A stretch of 64,000 bases of DNA from Janthinobacterium tructae (GTDB taxonomy: Bacteria; Pseudomonadota; Gammaproteobacteria; Burkholderiales; Burkholderiaceae_D). Shown here piece by piece: positions 1 through 8,246 of the stretch (its first letter is position 1; each line of letters opens with the position of its first letter). The position numbers and the translations under genes were made by a program. The stretch is taken from NCBI RefSeq assembly GCF_006517255.1, contig NZ_CP041185.1, positions 1,054,001 to 1,118,000 of the forward strand, read 5' to 3'. Below the pieces are notes generated by a model. That model ran no database searches and was not told where the DNA came from. It was given only the letters and a program-made list of their open reading frames with translations.

Positions 1-849
1 GAAGCGGCCGTCGCGGCCGGTTCTTTCTCGGGCGCGGCGCGCCGGCTGGGCCGCGCGCAATCGGTGGTCAGCACCTCGATCGGTCTGCTGGAAGCGGAAT
101 TCGGCGTGGAACTGTTCGACCGCTCGCGCCGCAGCGCCGTGCTGACGGAAGCGGGCAAGGTCATGCACCTGGAAGCGTGCGAACTGCTGCGCCAGGCCGA
201 GCGCTTGCAACTGCGCGCACAACTGCTGAGCGAAGCGCCCGAAGCACAGCTGACCCTGGCCCTGGACGAAGCCCTGCCCTATTTGGCCATCAGCAAGCTG
301 GTCAAGGAACTGGCGGCGCGCTACCCGGCGCTGGAACTGGTGATGCTCAACGCCACGGCGTCCGAGGTGGCGCAATACGTGGAGCAGCAGCAAGCCGACG
401 TGGCCTTTCACTTCGACCGCGGCCCCATCTCGCCCGTGCTGGAACAGCAGCACATCGGCAGCGTGGCGCAAGGCGTGTTCGTGGCCAAAGGCCACGCTAT
501 GGCGCACGGCCAGGAAGTCAGCCGCAACGAGCTGACCCGCTACCGCCAGCTGATCATGGATTCCGACCTGAACCGCGAACACGCTTTCAGCCCCGCCGTC
601 TGGTTTTCCGACAGTTTTTACAGTATTGCCGAGATGGTCGCCGATGAGCTGGGCTGGGCGATTTTGCCGCTGAATATCGCCAATTACGATAACTACAAGG
701 GGTTTTTGCAGGAAGTACCCTGCCCGGCGCTGGCCTTGTCGCGCTTGCCTGTGCGGCGGCTGTCGATCCACGGCAAGAAGCTGAGCGAGACGAGTTTGTG
801 GCTGACGACGAGGCTGGCGGAGTTGTTGTTGGATGGGCCGAGGGGGTGA
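1..849 (+). CDS. LysR-family transcriptional regulator, 5' end outside window
   Basis: The frame is open from base 1, so the start lies upstream. The visible N-terminus is the second half of a LysR winged helix-turn-helix (AAVAAGSFSGAARRLGRAQS, then IGLLEAEFGVELFDRSRR and LTEAG). It is followed by a substrate-binding domain of about 190 residues. Members of this family bind operator DNA as tetramers and respond to a small-molecule co-inducer. The target gene is normally divergent and would lie left of the window, so the ligand cannot be inferred. At most about 15-20 residues are missing. Confidence 0.9.
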   Translation, partial: EAAVAAGSFSGAARRLGRAQSVVSTSIGLLEAEFGVELFDRSRRSAVLTEAGKVMHLEACELLRQAERLQLRAQLLSEAPEAQLTLALDEALPYLAISKLVKELAARYPALELVMLNATASEVAQYVEQQQADVAFHFDRGPISPVLEQQHIGSVAQGVFVAKGHAMAHGQEVSRNELTRYRQLIMDSDLNREHAFSPAVWFSDSFYSIAEMVADELGWAILPLNIANYDNYKGFLQEVPCPALALSRLPVRRLSIHGKKLSETSLWLTTRLAELLLDGPRG

Positions 850-942
850 GTCAAGGAACCGGAGCTTAAGGGTCAATAAGGGGCGAGGTATGGCACAATC
901 CGCAATGGGCTGAACTTGAATGATTGAAAACAGCTGTATGAA

Positions 943-1617
943 ATGACGAACGCCGGCATCTTTATCGATACTGGCGGTATTGGCGAGCCAAGGGAAATGA
1001 TGAGTATTAACGCCAAACTGAAAAAACTCGAAGATAAGGCCATGGCCAAAGGCGAGTATGCGGTCGCCGCAGCTGCAGCCCATCTGTTGCACGATATTGG
1101 CTGCGTGGACAAGCAAATCAACCTGGTCGGGGCACTGCACGAAGTCGGCTACCTGCAAAATTCCTTGTCTCCATACTGGAAAGAATTCAGGGCTGATGAA
1201 TCGGCATGGATAGAACGCTGCTTGGCCAGGCTTGTCACTGCTGATCATGACTATTGGGCGCTTGCCGCGCTTCTGGGCTGCAATGGTCCAACGACCGTCA
1301 GCATCGCCATTGGCCAGGGTTTCAAATCCGCTGCAACAAGGCTTTACGAACGTTTTGACAAACCCAAGGTCCATGTCGATACTTTATATTTGACAGCCAA
1401 TGGAAAAGTACTGCATCCCGTACTGGAAGTCGGCTATGACATAAATGCAATGACAAATGTCGACGTGGGAAGAGCACGGGCACTCTGTCTGGACAATGCA
1501 GAATGGCAGCCAGGTGATTGTTTGGGTGCGGGCGCACTGTCACTTTCCATGCAGGCCAAGCTTCCGCATGGCGCATGGCGGTCGGTATCCACGGCTTTTG
1601 AAACATGGGACGCATAA
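943..1617 (+). CDS. Hypothetical protein, first of an unrecognised pair
   Basis: This 224-residue protein matches no family I recognise. It has no signal peptide or membrane segment and looks like a soluble, mostly alpha-helical cytoplasmic protein in its first 150 residues. The start is uncertain. The ATG at 943 has no clear ribosome site, whereas the ATGs at 997 and 1000 follow AGGGA and would give MMSINAKLKKLEDKAMAKG, a natural-looking N-terminus. Codon use is less GC-biased than in the flanking genes. It ends 4 bases before the next ORF, so the two are probably co-transcribed. Real coding is likely; function is unknown. Confidence 0.65.
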   Translation: MTNAGIFIDTGGIGEPREMMSINAKLKKLEDKAMAKGEYAVAAAAAHLLHDIGCVDKQINLVGALHEVGYLQNSLSPYWKEFRADESAWIERCLARLVTADHDYWALAALLGCNGPTTVSIAIGQGFKSAATRLYERFDKPKVHVDTLYLTANGKVLHPVLEVGYDINAMTNVDVGRARALCLDNAEWQPGDCLGAGALSLSMQAKLPHGAWRSVSTAFETWDA

Positions 1618-1621
1618 TCAC

Positions 1622-2080
1622 ATGATGAATTGCAAGACAGTCAATGCATGGCTGGAAATGGCGCAAGACGATGAGGTGCTCGTCGATTCCGACGACATCA
1701 ATCACGAAGCCCGAACCAATATGTGGCGCTTTTCACCCACGGACGAGGAAACGCCGCAGATTCATGCGGCCGATATCGTTGAATTCATCGGCCAGGTGAT
1801 CGAGGCGCGGCGCAGCGCGCTCGTTGGAGAGGATATGCTGTTGTATTGCTGGCACGATGCGCAATGCCGCCAGTTGCGCTTCAGTCTGGTGTCGCGCTCG
1901 CATGGGCGGTTGCCGTTTCGCTGCGCACTGCGCGAAACGCAGGATTTATCTCTGATCGCCGACCGCGTGGTGAACGGTGACTGGCGCAACGAGCATTATA
2001 TGCAGGCGCCGTCGGAGCAAGGCGATGAGCAGGAGATCGCGCCGTTCGTCCTGCCCGTGTTTGTCGTGCCTGTTCCATAG
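1622..2080 (+). CDS. Hypothetical protein, second of an unrecognised pair
   Basis: This is a 152-residue acidic protein starting at the tandem ATGs 1622/1625, 4 bases after the preceding gene. The N-terminus (MMNCKTVNAWLEMAQDDEVL) and a C-terminus rich in Val/Pro give no family match. It contains several Trp and Cys residues and no signal peptide. The frame is open upstream to 1457, but the stretch before 1622 overlaps the previous gene and is not expected to be translated. The tight spacing suggests a functional partnership such as a toxin-immunity or effector-adaptor pair, but nothing in the sequence proves that. Confidence 0.65.
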   Translation: MMNCKTVNAWLEMAQDDEVLVDSDDINHEARTNMWRFSPTDEETPQIHAADIVEFIGQVIEARRSALVGEDMLLYCWHDAQCRQLRFSLVSRSHGRLPFRCALRETQDLSLIADRVVNGDWRNEHYMQAPSEQGDEQEIAPFVLPVFVVPVP

Positions 2081-2097
2081 GAATCAGCACGCCACAA

Positions 2098-3657
2098 TCA
2101 GGCCTGAAAGCGCGCGGGCCGGCAAGCCGCCAGGGCTGATGCTGGCTCATCATCGACGATTTCCCCGCTGGCCAGTTGGCCCACGATGGCCGCCAGCACC
2201 ACGCCCGGATGCATGGCGCATACGTACACACCGCTTACTTGCGGCAAGTAGCCGATGACGGGCACGCCGTCAATGGGTATGGGGCGCAGGCCGATGCAGG
2301 CGAATGCCGGCGCAATGGCGTCGGCGCCTTCAAGTTCTTCCCGGATTGCGCTGGCCGTGCGTTGCGCGATGGCGGCGGGCTGCTTGTCCGGGGCGTCGTC
2401 CACATAGTCTTCCGCTGCCAGCATGGTGCCATCCTCGGCTTGTCGCACTTCCATTGCATGGCTGGAAATGATGCCACGCACCAGGCCGGGCGGCGCCTGG
2501 TAGCGCAGGAAGATGGCGGGCGAGGCGTGAATCGGCAGGTTGACTCCCAGCTGCGCGGCCAGTGTGGCCGTGCCGGTGCCCGCTGCCAGCACGACCATAT
2601 CGGCCTCGATGAGGCCCGTGGCCGTTTCCACGCCAGTTACCCGCGCGTCGCGGACGGTAAAGCCCAGCACGGGCGTGTGCGTGCGGACGGTTGCACCCAG
2701 CGCCTTGGCCGCTGCCAGCAAGGCGTGCGTGGCGGCAACGGCGTCGAGGGCGCCCTGCTCCGGTTCGTAGACGGCCTGTTGCGGCGGCTGCCGCAGCTGC
2801 GGTTCAAGCTGGGCGATGCGCGAGCGGTTTATCAATTTGGATGACGAAGACACGCGCCCATCCTGCGTGCCGTACGACAAGGCGCCATGCCAGCGCAGCG
2901 TCAAGCCGGGAACCTGCGTTTCCAGCCGGCGCCAGGCAACGATGGCGCCGCCGCGCAGGGCCGCTATGGGGTCCGGCCCGGCGCAGGACGTGTTAATCCA
3001 GGCAAACGAGGTGCCCGTCACGCCGGAAGCGATGCCGCCCGCCTCTACGACGGTGACTTTTGCACCCTTGCTGGCCAGGTGGTACGCGAGCGACGCGCCG
3101 ACGATGCCGGCGCCGATGACGACGATGCGGTGGGGGGCTGCCCGCAGCTCCAGCGCATACGCATGGCCATCGACAACGTTGCCTGCCACGATGGCAATAT
3201 CGGGCACGGCCACTCCCTGCACGAAACCGCAGCGCTCCAGCACACGGATCGACGCCGCATTGCCGTCGATGGCGCAGGCGCACAGGCGTTGCAGCCGCCA
3301 CTCGTCTTGCGCCAGCGCGATCAGATACTGCAGCGCGGCCGTGGCCAGGCCCTTGCCCGCCTGCTGTTCGCCGATGCGGTATCCGACTTCAGCCACGCCT
3401 TGCTGCCGGTCAATGTCCTTCAGGTTGGCGCGGCCGATCAATTGTCCGTGTTCGTCCAAGATGACGCAGGGGTGCATGCGTCCCTGTGCGTGCTCGTCCA
3501 GGAATTGCGCGACGTGCGCGTGGACGCCGTCAATGCTGTAAAAATCGTCGGGGCGCCCGTCGATATGGCGCTCGAACCAGGCCCGGTTGGCTTGCTCGAA
3601 GGCCAGCAATGGCGCGGCGTCGTCGGGACGCAGGGTGCGTATGGTGTGTGTGCTCAT
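2098..3657 (-). CDS. GNAT acetyltransferase - FAD-dependent oxidoreductase (DAO) fusion
   Basis: One 519-residue frame carries two enzymes. Residues 1-172 are a RimJ/RimL-like GNAT N-acetyltransferase, with an acetyl-CoA loop near 97-105 (EQQAGKGLA) and the NAASIRVLERCGF segment. From residue 176 a D-amino-acid-oxidase/glycine-oxidase-type flavoenzyme begins with the FAD motif GAGIVG at 182-187; it ends with the GVYVCAMHPGVVLAA segment typical of DAO enzymes. The fused halves suggest a substrate amine that is both acetylated and oxidised, but the substrate is unknown. It is divergent from the citrate synthase-like gene, with a palindrome between them. The ATG at 3657 follows a GGAG-like site (GCAGGCTCC on the other strand). 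Confidence 0.88.
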   Translation of the reverse strand: MSTHTIRTLRPDDAAPLLAFEQANRAWFERHIDGRPDDFYSIDGVHAHVAQFLDEHAQGRMHPCVILDEHGQLIGRANLKDIDRQQGVAEVGYRIGEQQAGKGLATAALQYLIALAQDEWRLQRLCACAIDGNAASIRVLERCGFVQGVAVPDIAIVAGNVVDGHAYALELRAAPHRIVVIGAGIVGASLAYHLASKGAKVTVVEAGGIASGVTGTSFAWINTSCAGPDPIAALRGGAIVAWRRLETQVPGLTLRWHGALSYGTQDGRVSSSSKLINRSRIAQLEPQLRQPPQQAVYEPEQGALDAVAATHALLAAAKALGATVRTHTPVLGFTVRDARVTGVETATGLIEADMVVLAAGTGTATLAAQLGVNLPIHASPAIFLRYQAPPGLVRGIISSHAMEVRQAEDGTMLAAEDYVDDAPDKQPAAIAQRTASAIREELEGADAIAPAFACIGLRPIPIDGVPVIGYLPQVSGVYVCAMHPGVVLAAIVGQLASGEIVDDEPASALAACRPARFQA

Positions 3658-3707
3658 GCAGGCTCCTGGAAAGGCATCAGTCTAGTGACACGCCGCCCGG
3701 CCCGTCA

Positions 3708-3730
3708 ATATTGATTCGATCAATCAATAT
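3708..3730. promoter_or_regulatory. Perfect 9-bp inverted repeat, candidate operator
   Basis: ATATTGATT (3708-3716) and AATCAATAT (3722-3730) are perfect inverted arms separated by 5 bases. They lie in the AT-rich gap between the divergent GNAT-oxidoreductase and HTH-citrate synthase genes. This is the expected position for an operator serving both promoters. The natural candidate binder is the HTH domain of the adjacent citrate synthase-like protein; this is inference. Confidence 0.6.
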
Positions 3731-3757
3731 AAAGTGACAGCCGCTACAATGGCCGCC

Positions 3758-4939
3758 ATGAACAACGATCTGTCCGCTCCTGAAGCGGCGCGCCTCCTGG
3801 GCGTCAGCCTGCCCACCCTGTATTCGTATGTCAGCCGGGGCTTGCTCGCTTCTGTCAGCAACGGGCAATCGCGCCGCAAGCGCTATCCGCGGGAAGACGT
3901 GCTGCGCCTGGCGGCACGCAAGAACGACGCCAAACGAGGCGGCCAGACGGCCGTGGCCGCCATGCACTGGGGCTTGCCCGTGCTGGAAACGCGGATTTCG
4001 CATATTGCTGACGGACGATTGCTGTATCGCGGCTGCGATGCGACGGCATTGGCCGCGTCCGCGACGCTGGAGGCGGCCGCCAGCCTGCTGTGGGACGATG
4101 GCGCGAGTGACTATTTCCGGCAGGATGCACCTGTCCAGCAGCAAGAGCTGGCCAGCGCGCCCGATGCGCCGCCGCTGGCGCGCGCCATGCTGGCCATGGC
4201 CATGCTGACGCCAGCGGACATTGCGCACTCGCTGCAGTCCGGCCCCGCCTTGATGCGCCTGCTGGCCGCCGCCCTGCTGCAGACGGCACCGTCCGCCCTG
4301 CCGCTGCACTTGCAACTGGCCCAGGCGTGGCAAGCCGACGAGGAGCAAGCGGAATTGCTGCGCGCCGCCCTCGTGCTGCTGGCCGACCATGAATTGAATA
4401 CGTCGACCTTTGCCGTGCGCTGCGTCGCCTCGACCGGCGCCAGCCTGCCCGCCGCATTGGGCGCGGGCTTGGCAGCCTTGTCCGGCGACAAACACGGCGG
4501 CGGCAGTGCGGCGGCGCGGCGCATGTTGATGCAGGCGCTGGCCGCGCCGGACGCCAAGTATGTCAGCACCGCCATCGGCAAATACTACGCGACCGTCGCG
4601 CCGGAATTTTTCGGCTTTGGCCATCCGCTGTATCCGCACGGCGATCCGCGCGCCGCGTATCTGCTGGGAATCTTGGCAACGCTGTCGCCCGGGTACCCGC
4701 AGCTGGACGCCATCCTGTCCATCTGCGCCACCGCAGGCGAGTTGCTCGATGTCAAGCCGAATGCCGACCTGGCGCTGGCGGCCATGGAACTGGCGTTTGA
4801 TTGGCCCGAGGGCGCAGCACTGAGCGTGTTTGCGCTGGCCCGTTCGGCCGGCTGGATCGCGCATGCGGCCGAGCAAGCCGCCAGCGCAGCGCTGATCCGT
4901 CCGCGTGCCCGCTACATCGGACGCCACCAGCGCGACTGA
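3758..4939 (+). CDS. Citrate synthase-like protein with N-terminal helix-turn-helix
   Basis: Residues 1-50 form an excisionase/MerR-type HTH (SAPEAARLLGVSLPTLYSYV, RRKRYPREDVLRL). The remainder is a citrate synthase fold of about 340 residues. The synthase landmarks are present: LADHELNTSTFAVR, KHGGG, GFGHPLYPHGDPRA, an NADLALAAM segment at the catalytic Asp position, and ARSAGWIAHAAEQ. Catalytic His and Asp residues therefore look conserved. The protein may be a (methyl)citrate synthase that also binds DNA, or a regulator that uses the fold to sense acyl-CoA/oxaloacetate. Starts at 3749 or 3734 are possible; 3758 gives the cleanest HTH. About 393 residues. Confidence 0.88.
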   Translation: MNNDLSAPEAARLLGVSLPTLYSYVSRGLLASVSNGQSRRKRYPREDVLRLAARKNDAKRGGQTAVAAMHWGLPVLETRISHIADGRLLYRGCDATALAASATLEAAASLLWDDGASDYFRQDAPVQQQELASAPDAPPLARAMLAMAMLTPADIAHSLQSGPALMRLLAAALLQTAPSALPLHLQLAQAWQADEEQAELLRAALVLLADHELNTSTFAVRCVASTGASLPAALGAGLAALSGDKHGGGSAAARRMLMQALAAPDAKYVSTAIGKYYATVAPEFFGFGHPLYPHGDPRAAYLLGILATLSPGYPQLDAILSICATAGELLDVKPNADLALAAMELAFDWPEGAALSVFALARSAGWIAHAAEQAASAALIRPRARYIGRHQRD

Positions 4940-4958
4940 AAATAGTCGCTTGATTTAT

Positions 4959-4991
4959 TACGCATACGTAGTAGTATACTCCGCATGCGTA
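4959..4991 (+). promoter_or_regulatory. Candidate marR autoregulatory promoter/operator
   Basis: TACGCAT (4959-4965) and ATGCGTA (4985-4991) form a perfect inverted repeat whose right arm includes the start codon of the downstream marR-type gene. Between the arms lies TATACT (4975-4980), a good -10 element, with TTGATT at 4950-4955 as a possible -35 (19-base spacer). Transcription would begin at or next to the ATG, giving a leaderless or near-leaderless mRNA. MarR proteins commonly bind such palindromes and repress themselves. Confidence 0.5.
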
Positions 4992-5476
4992 CCAATACCT
5001 CTCCCCAATCCGACCTCCCCGATGCCGCCGCCTGCCCGCTGGGCGAGCGTTCGCCGCGCCTGTTCAATCTGCTTAACCTGGCGCGCCAGAACCTGTTTCG
5101 CTCGGCCGATGCCGTCTTCACCAGCGAACTGGGATTTTCCGGCACGCAAGTCGTCGCCCTGTTTGCCCTGAAGGGCGAGGAAGGCTGCCAACTCAAGGAT
5201 CTGGGGAGATTGTTGCAACTGAAAAACTCGGCCGTGACGGGCCTGGTGGCGCGCATGGAAGAAAACGGCCTGATCGTGCGCGGCCAGTCGGCGCTCGATG
5301 CGCGCGCCGGCACCCTGCACATGTCGCCCAGGGGCGGCGAGGTGCTGGCCGCCGCCCTGCCCCTGCTCGACAGCCTGAATGCACAACTGAAAGCCGGTTT
5401 CAGCGAGGAAGAACTGGCCGTCGTCGCCCGCTTCCTGCTGCATGCCTCGCGCCTGCGTTTTGCGCAGGACGTCTGA
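4985..5476 (+). CDS. MarR-family transcriptional regulator
   Basis: This is a 163-residue MarR-type winged-helix protein. After a proline-rich N-terminal arm, an alpha-helical dimerisation segment leads into the recognition region (GFSGTQVVALFALKGEEGC, LGRLLQLKNSAVTGLVARME) and the wing (LDARAGTLHMSPRG), ending in a C-terminal dimerisation helix. There is no convincing Shine-Dalgarno site before 4985, but an operator-like palindrome and a -10 element overlap the start. The thioesterase gene begins 34 bases downstream in the same direction and is the likely regulated partner. Confidence 0.9.
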   Translation: MRTNTSPQSDLPDAAACPLGERSPRLFNLLNLARQNLFRSADAVFTSELGFSGTQVVALFALKGEEGCQLKDLGRLLQLKNSAVTGLVARMEENGLIVRGQSALDARAGTLHMSPRGGEVLAAALPLLDSLNAQLKAGFSEEELAVVARFLLHASRLRFAQDV

Positions 5477-5510
5477 CTCATCCCCTCATCACCACCACAG
5501 GAGTTACCCC

Positions 5511-5963
5511 ATGCACCCCAACGACATGACCGGCTTGCAACTGATGCAAGCGTTCGCGCAAGGCCTGTTCCCCCGGCCCGGCATTTCCAAGACCATGCCC
5601 ATGGACGCGCACACGGTGGAGCATGGCCGCGTGATCTTCACGGCCACGGCGAATGAAACGCACACCAATCCCATGGGCGGCGTGCACGGCGGTTTCGCCG
5701 CCACCGTGCTCGACACGGTCACGGGCTGCGCCACGCACACGGTCTTGCCTGCCGGCGAAAGCTACGGCACCACAGACCTGAACATCAAGATGTGCCGCCC
5801 CCTGCCCTTCAACGTGACGGTCTATGCCGAAGGCAAGGTCATCAATGCGGGACGCAACCTGGTCATTTCCGAAGGCACGATCCGCGATGAGGCCGGTAAA
5901 GTGTACGCGCACGCGACAGCCACCTGCATGATCATCCGCCCCCGGGAGCAGGCGGCCGCCTGA
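5511..5963 (+). CDS. PaaI-family hotdog-fold thioesterase
   Basis: A 150-residue hotdog-fold protein. The signature NPMGGVHGGFAATVLDTVTG contains the HGG motif and the Asp region used by the PaaI/YdiI class to hydrolyse acyl- or aryl-CoA thioesters. TDLNIKMCRPLP and ATATCMI are typical later strands. The start at 5511 is set by AGGAG at 5499-5503. It lies just behind the marR-type gene, so it is probably co-regulated. The CoA substrate cannot be read from sequence. Confidence 0.9.
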   Translation: MHPNDMTGLQLMQAFAQGLFPRPGISKTMPMDAHTVEHGRVIFTATANETHTNPMGGVHGGFAATVLDTVTGCATHTVLPAGESYGTTDLNIKMCRPLPFNVTVYAEGKVINAGRNLVISEGTIRDEAGKVYAHATATCMIIRPREQAAA

Positions 5964-6048
5964 TACGGTCCGGCACCTCGACCTGATCCGGGGCGGGGAC
6001 GTTGACGCGCTGTATGCCGCCGCCCTGTGAGATCCTGCATGTGGCGGG

Positions 6049-6109
6049 GCGTAGCGGCCGGCATCCCCCTGTAGCAGTCGTTCGACTGATACAGCATGTG
6101 CCGCTACGC
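6049..6109. repeat. Nested inverted repeat (structured intergenic element)
   Basis: The outer arms GCGTAGCGGC (6049-6058) and GCCGCTACGC (6100-6109) are perfect 10-bp inverted repeats. Inside them CTGTAGCAGTCG (6069-6080) and CGACTGATACAG (6083-6094) form a 12-bp arm pair with one mismatch and a 2-base loop. Transcribed RNA or cruciform DNA would form a long two-tier hairpin. It lies in the 218-base gap between the thioesterase and lysE-type genes, which otherwise shows nothing coding. There is no poly-U tail, so it is not a standard terminator. Confidence 0.6.
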
Positions 6110-6181
6110 GGCACCTTGTGTCTTGTCCCTGCCGTGTCGCGCTTCTAGACTGGGGCCTTCTCCACGCTGCGACTGCCAACC

Positions 6182-6766
6182 ATGACCGACCTCCTTCCCC
6201 TGATGAGCTATTGCTTTGTGATGTCCGCCACGCCGGGGCCGAATAACGTCATGCTGGCCACCACCGGCGCCAATTTCGGCTATCGCGGCGCGCTGCCGGT
6301 CATCCTCGGCATCCAGGCCGGTATCTTTGTGCAGACCATGCTCATGTGCGTGGGGCTGGGCAGCGTGTTCGTCGCCTACCCGATGGCGCAGCAGGTACTG
6401 CGCATCGCGGGTGCGCTGTACCTGATGTTTTTGGCCTGGAAGCTGGCCGGCGCCTCGGTGGCGGGAAGCAGTGCACCGAAGGCCGTATCGTTTGCGCAGG
6501 CGGCGCTGTTTCAGGCGCTGAACCCCAAGAGCTGGCTCAAGGCGATCACCATGGCGTCAGTCTTCATGCCGGCGCACAGCAACATGCTCGCCAGCGCGCT
6601 GCTGGTGTCCGTGACCGGCACCGTGGTGGGCATGCCGTGCAACGCCATGTGGGCGCTGTTCGGCATCTCGATCCGCAGCGTACTGAAAGCACCGCGCAAC
6701 CAGCGCATCTTCAATCTGGTGATGGGCGCCATCCTGCTGGTCCTCGCCATGACGTTTTTACGCTAG
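6182..6766 (+). CDS. LysE/RhtB-family amino acid exporter
   Basis: A 194-residue inner-membrane protein with about six hydrophobic segments. It begins with the family hallmark MSYCFVMSATPGPNNVMLATTG, and the NPKSWLKAITMASVF segment matches the RhtB/LysE NPK region. Such proteins export amino acids or analogues by proton antiport. The MocR-type regulator starts 10 bases downstream on the same strand, so substrate-linked control by a PLP-binding sensor is plausible. The specific amino acid is unknown. Confidence 0.92.
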   Translation: MTDLLPLMSYCFVMSATPGPNNVMLATTGANFGYRGALPVILGIQAGIFVQTMLMCVGLGSVFVAYPMAQQVLRIAGALYLMFLAWKLAGASVAGSSAPKAVSFAQAALFQALNPKSWLKAITMASVFMPAHSNMLASALLVSVTGTVVGMPCNAMWALFGISIRSVLKAPRNQRIFNLVMGAILLVLAMTFLR

Positions 6767-6776
6767 ACTGCCACCC

Positions 6777-8246
6777 ATGTTCGCCATCGACCGCTCCTCC
6801 CCCATCGCCCTGTTCAAGCAGATCGAGGCCGCATTGCGCCTGCAGATCGCGCAACGCGTCCTGCCTGGCGGGACCAAGCTGCCGTCGATCCGCCAGCTCG
6901 CCACGCAGCTCGCGGTCAGCACCAACACCGTGGTAGTGGCGTATGACAGGCTGGTGGCCGCCGGCGTCATCGATACGCACGGCACGACAGGCTTCTTCGT
7001 CTGCGCGCCAATGGACGCCAGCCGCGCCATTCCCGACGAGGTGGCGCTGGAAGCGGGCCAGGAGCAGGAGCCGGTCTGGCTGAGCCAGCAAGTGAACGAC
7101 CAGCGGCCGGGCGTGCTGCTGGCCAGCAGCGGCGCCCTGCCGCCCACCTGGCTGCACGATGCGCTGCCGGCGGCGGCCGTGCAACGTGGCCTGGCGCGCA
7201 GCGCGGCCGGCATGGCCTCGCGCTGTCCGCCGCAAGGGCTGGCCGAACTGCGCGAGCAGATCGCGCTGCTGATGCGCGGCATCGGCATCGCTGCGGACGC
7301 CAGCCACATCCTCACCACGTTCGGCGGCACCCATGCCATCGATCTGATCTGCCGCACCTTCCTGCAGCCCGGCGATACGGTGCTGGTGGAAGACCCCGGA
7401 TACTTCCTGATGTTCGGCCGGCTGCGCCAGGACGGCGTGCGCCTGGTACCGATCCAGCGCCGCCCCGATGGCCTCGACCTGGACGAGCTGGAAGCGGCCT
7501 GCCGCGTGCACCGTCCGCGCCTGCTGTTCATGCAGACGGCCTTGCACAATCCCACCGGGTGGAGCAGCAGCGCCGCCAACCTGCACAAGGTACTGATCAT
7601 GGCGCAGCAGTATGGCTTCCTGATCGCCGAAGACGACGTGCACGGCCATTTCCAGCCGGGCCACAGCACGCGGCTGGCGTCGCTGTCCGGACTGGACGGC
7701 GTGATTTACTACTCCAGCCTGTGCAAGGCGCTGAGCCCGGCCCTGCGCATGGGCTACCTGGCCGCGGCGCCCGCCCTGCTCAAGCCGCTGATGCGCACCA
7801 AAATCCATTCCATCATGACCTTGCCTGCGCTGAACGAATACGTGCTGCTGGAAGTGCTCAAGGCCGGCAACCTGCGCAAGCACATGGAGCGGTTGCAACG
7901 CAAGATCATGGTGGCGCGCAACGCCAGCACCCGGCAACTGAGCGCGGCCGGCGTGCTGTTCGAGCAGCCCGGCGACGCAGGCATTTTCCTGTGGGGCAGC
8001 ATGCCCGAAGGGCTGGACGTAGACTTGCTGGTGCAGGACGCCTACCGCAACAAGATCCTGCTGATGCGCGGCGCCGCGTTCTCGGCCAATGACACGCCCG
8101 ACCAGCACATCCGCTTCAACGTCGCCTTCAGCCAGCATCCGCGCGTGAGCGCCTACCTGGAAGAACGCCTGCGCGCGGTGGCCGGCGCGCGCTCAAGCCT
8201 GGCCCGCGCCAGCGCCGCCGCCAGCATCGCGCGCAAGGATGCTTGA
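6777..8246 (+). CDS. MocR/PdxR-type PLP-dependent transcriptional regulator
   Basis: This 489-residue protein joins an N-terminal GntR winged helix (residues about 1-75, with LPSIRQLATQLAVSTNTVVVAYDRL) to a fold-type I aminotransferase domain. The aminotransferase part keeps HNPTGW, the substrate/PLP-binding DDVHGHF segment, and the SSLCKALSPALRMGY lysine expected to bind pyridoxal phosphate. MocR proteins sense PLP or amino-acid-PLP adducts rather than catalysing transamination. It follows the lysE-type exporter with 10 bases between them, which makes the exporter its likely target. Confidence 0.9.
   Translation: MFAIDRSSPIALFKQIEAALRLQIAQRVLPGGTKLPSIRQLATQLAVSTNTVVVAYDRLVAAGVIDTHGTTGFFVCAPMDASRAIPDEVALEAGQEQEPVWLSQQVNDQRPGVLLASSGALPPTWLHDALPAAAVQRGLARSAAGMASRCPPQGLAELREQIALLMRGIGIAADASHILTTFGGTHAIDLICRTFLQPGDTVLVEDPGYFLMFGRLRQDGVRLVPIQRRPDGLDLDELEAACRVHRPRLLFMQTALHNPTGWSSSAANLHKVLIMAQQYGFLIAEDDVHGHFQPGHSTRLASLSGLDGVIYYSSLCKALSPALRMGYLAAAPALLKPLMRTKIHSIMTLPALNEYVLLEVLKAGNLRKHMERLQRKIMVARNASTRQLSAAGVLFEQPGDAGIFLWGSMPEGLDVDLLVQDAYRNKILLMRGAAFSANDTPDQHIRFNVAFSQHPRVSAYLEERLRAVAGARSSLARASAAASIARKDA

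Noticed and set aside
3677..4927. 416-residue minus-strand ORF
   Set aside because: It is antisense to the citrate synthase-like gene, has Gln/Gly/Arg-rich low-complexity sequence and no ribosome site; a GC-rich shadow frame.
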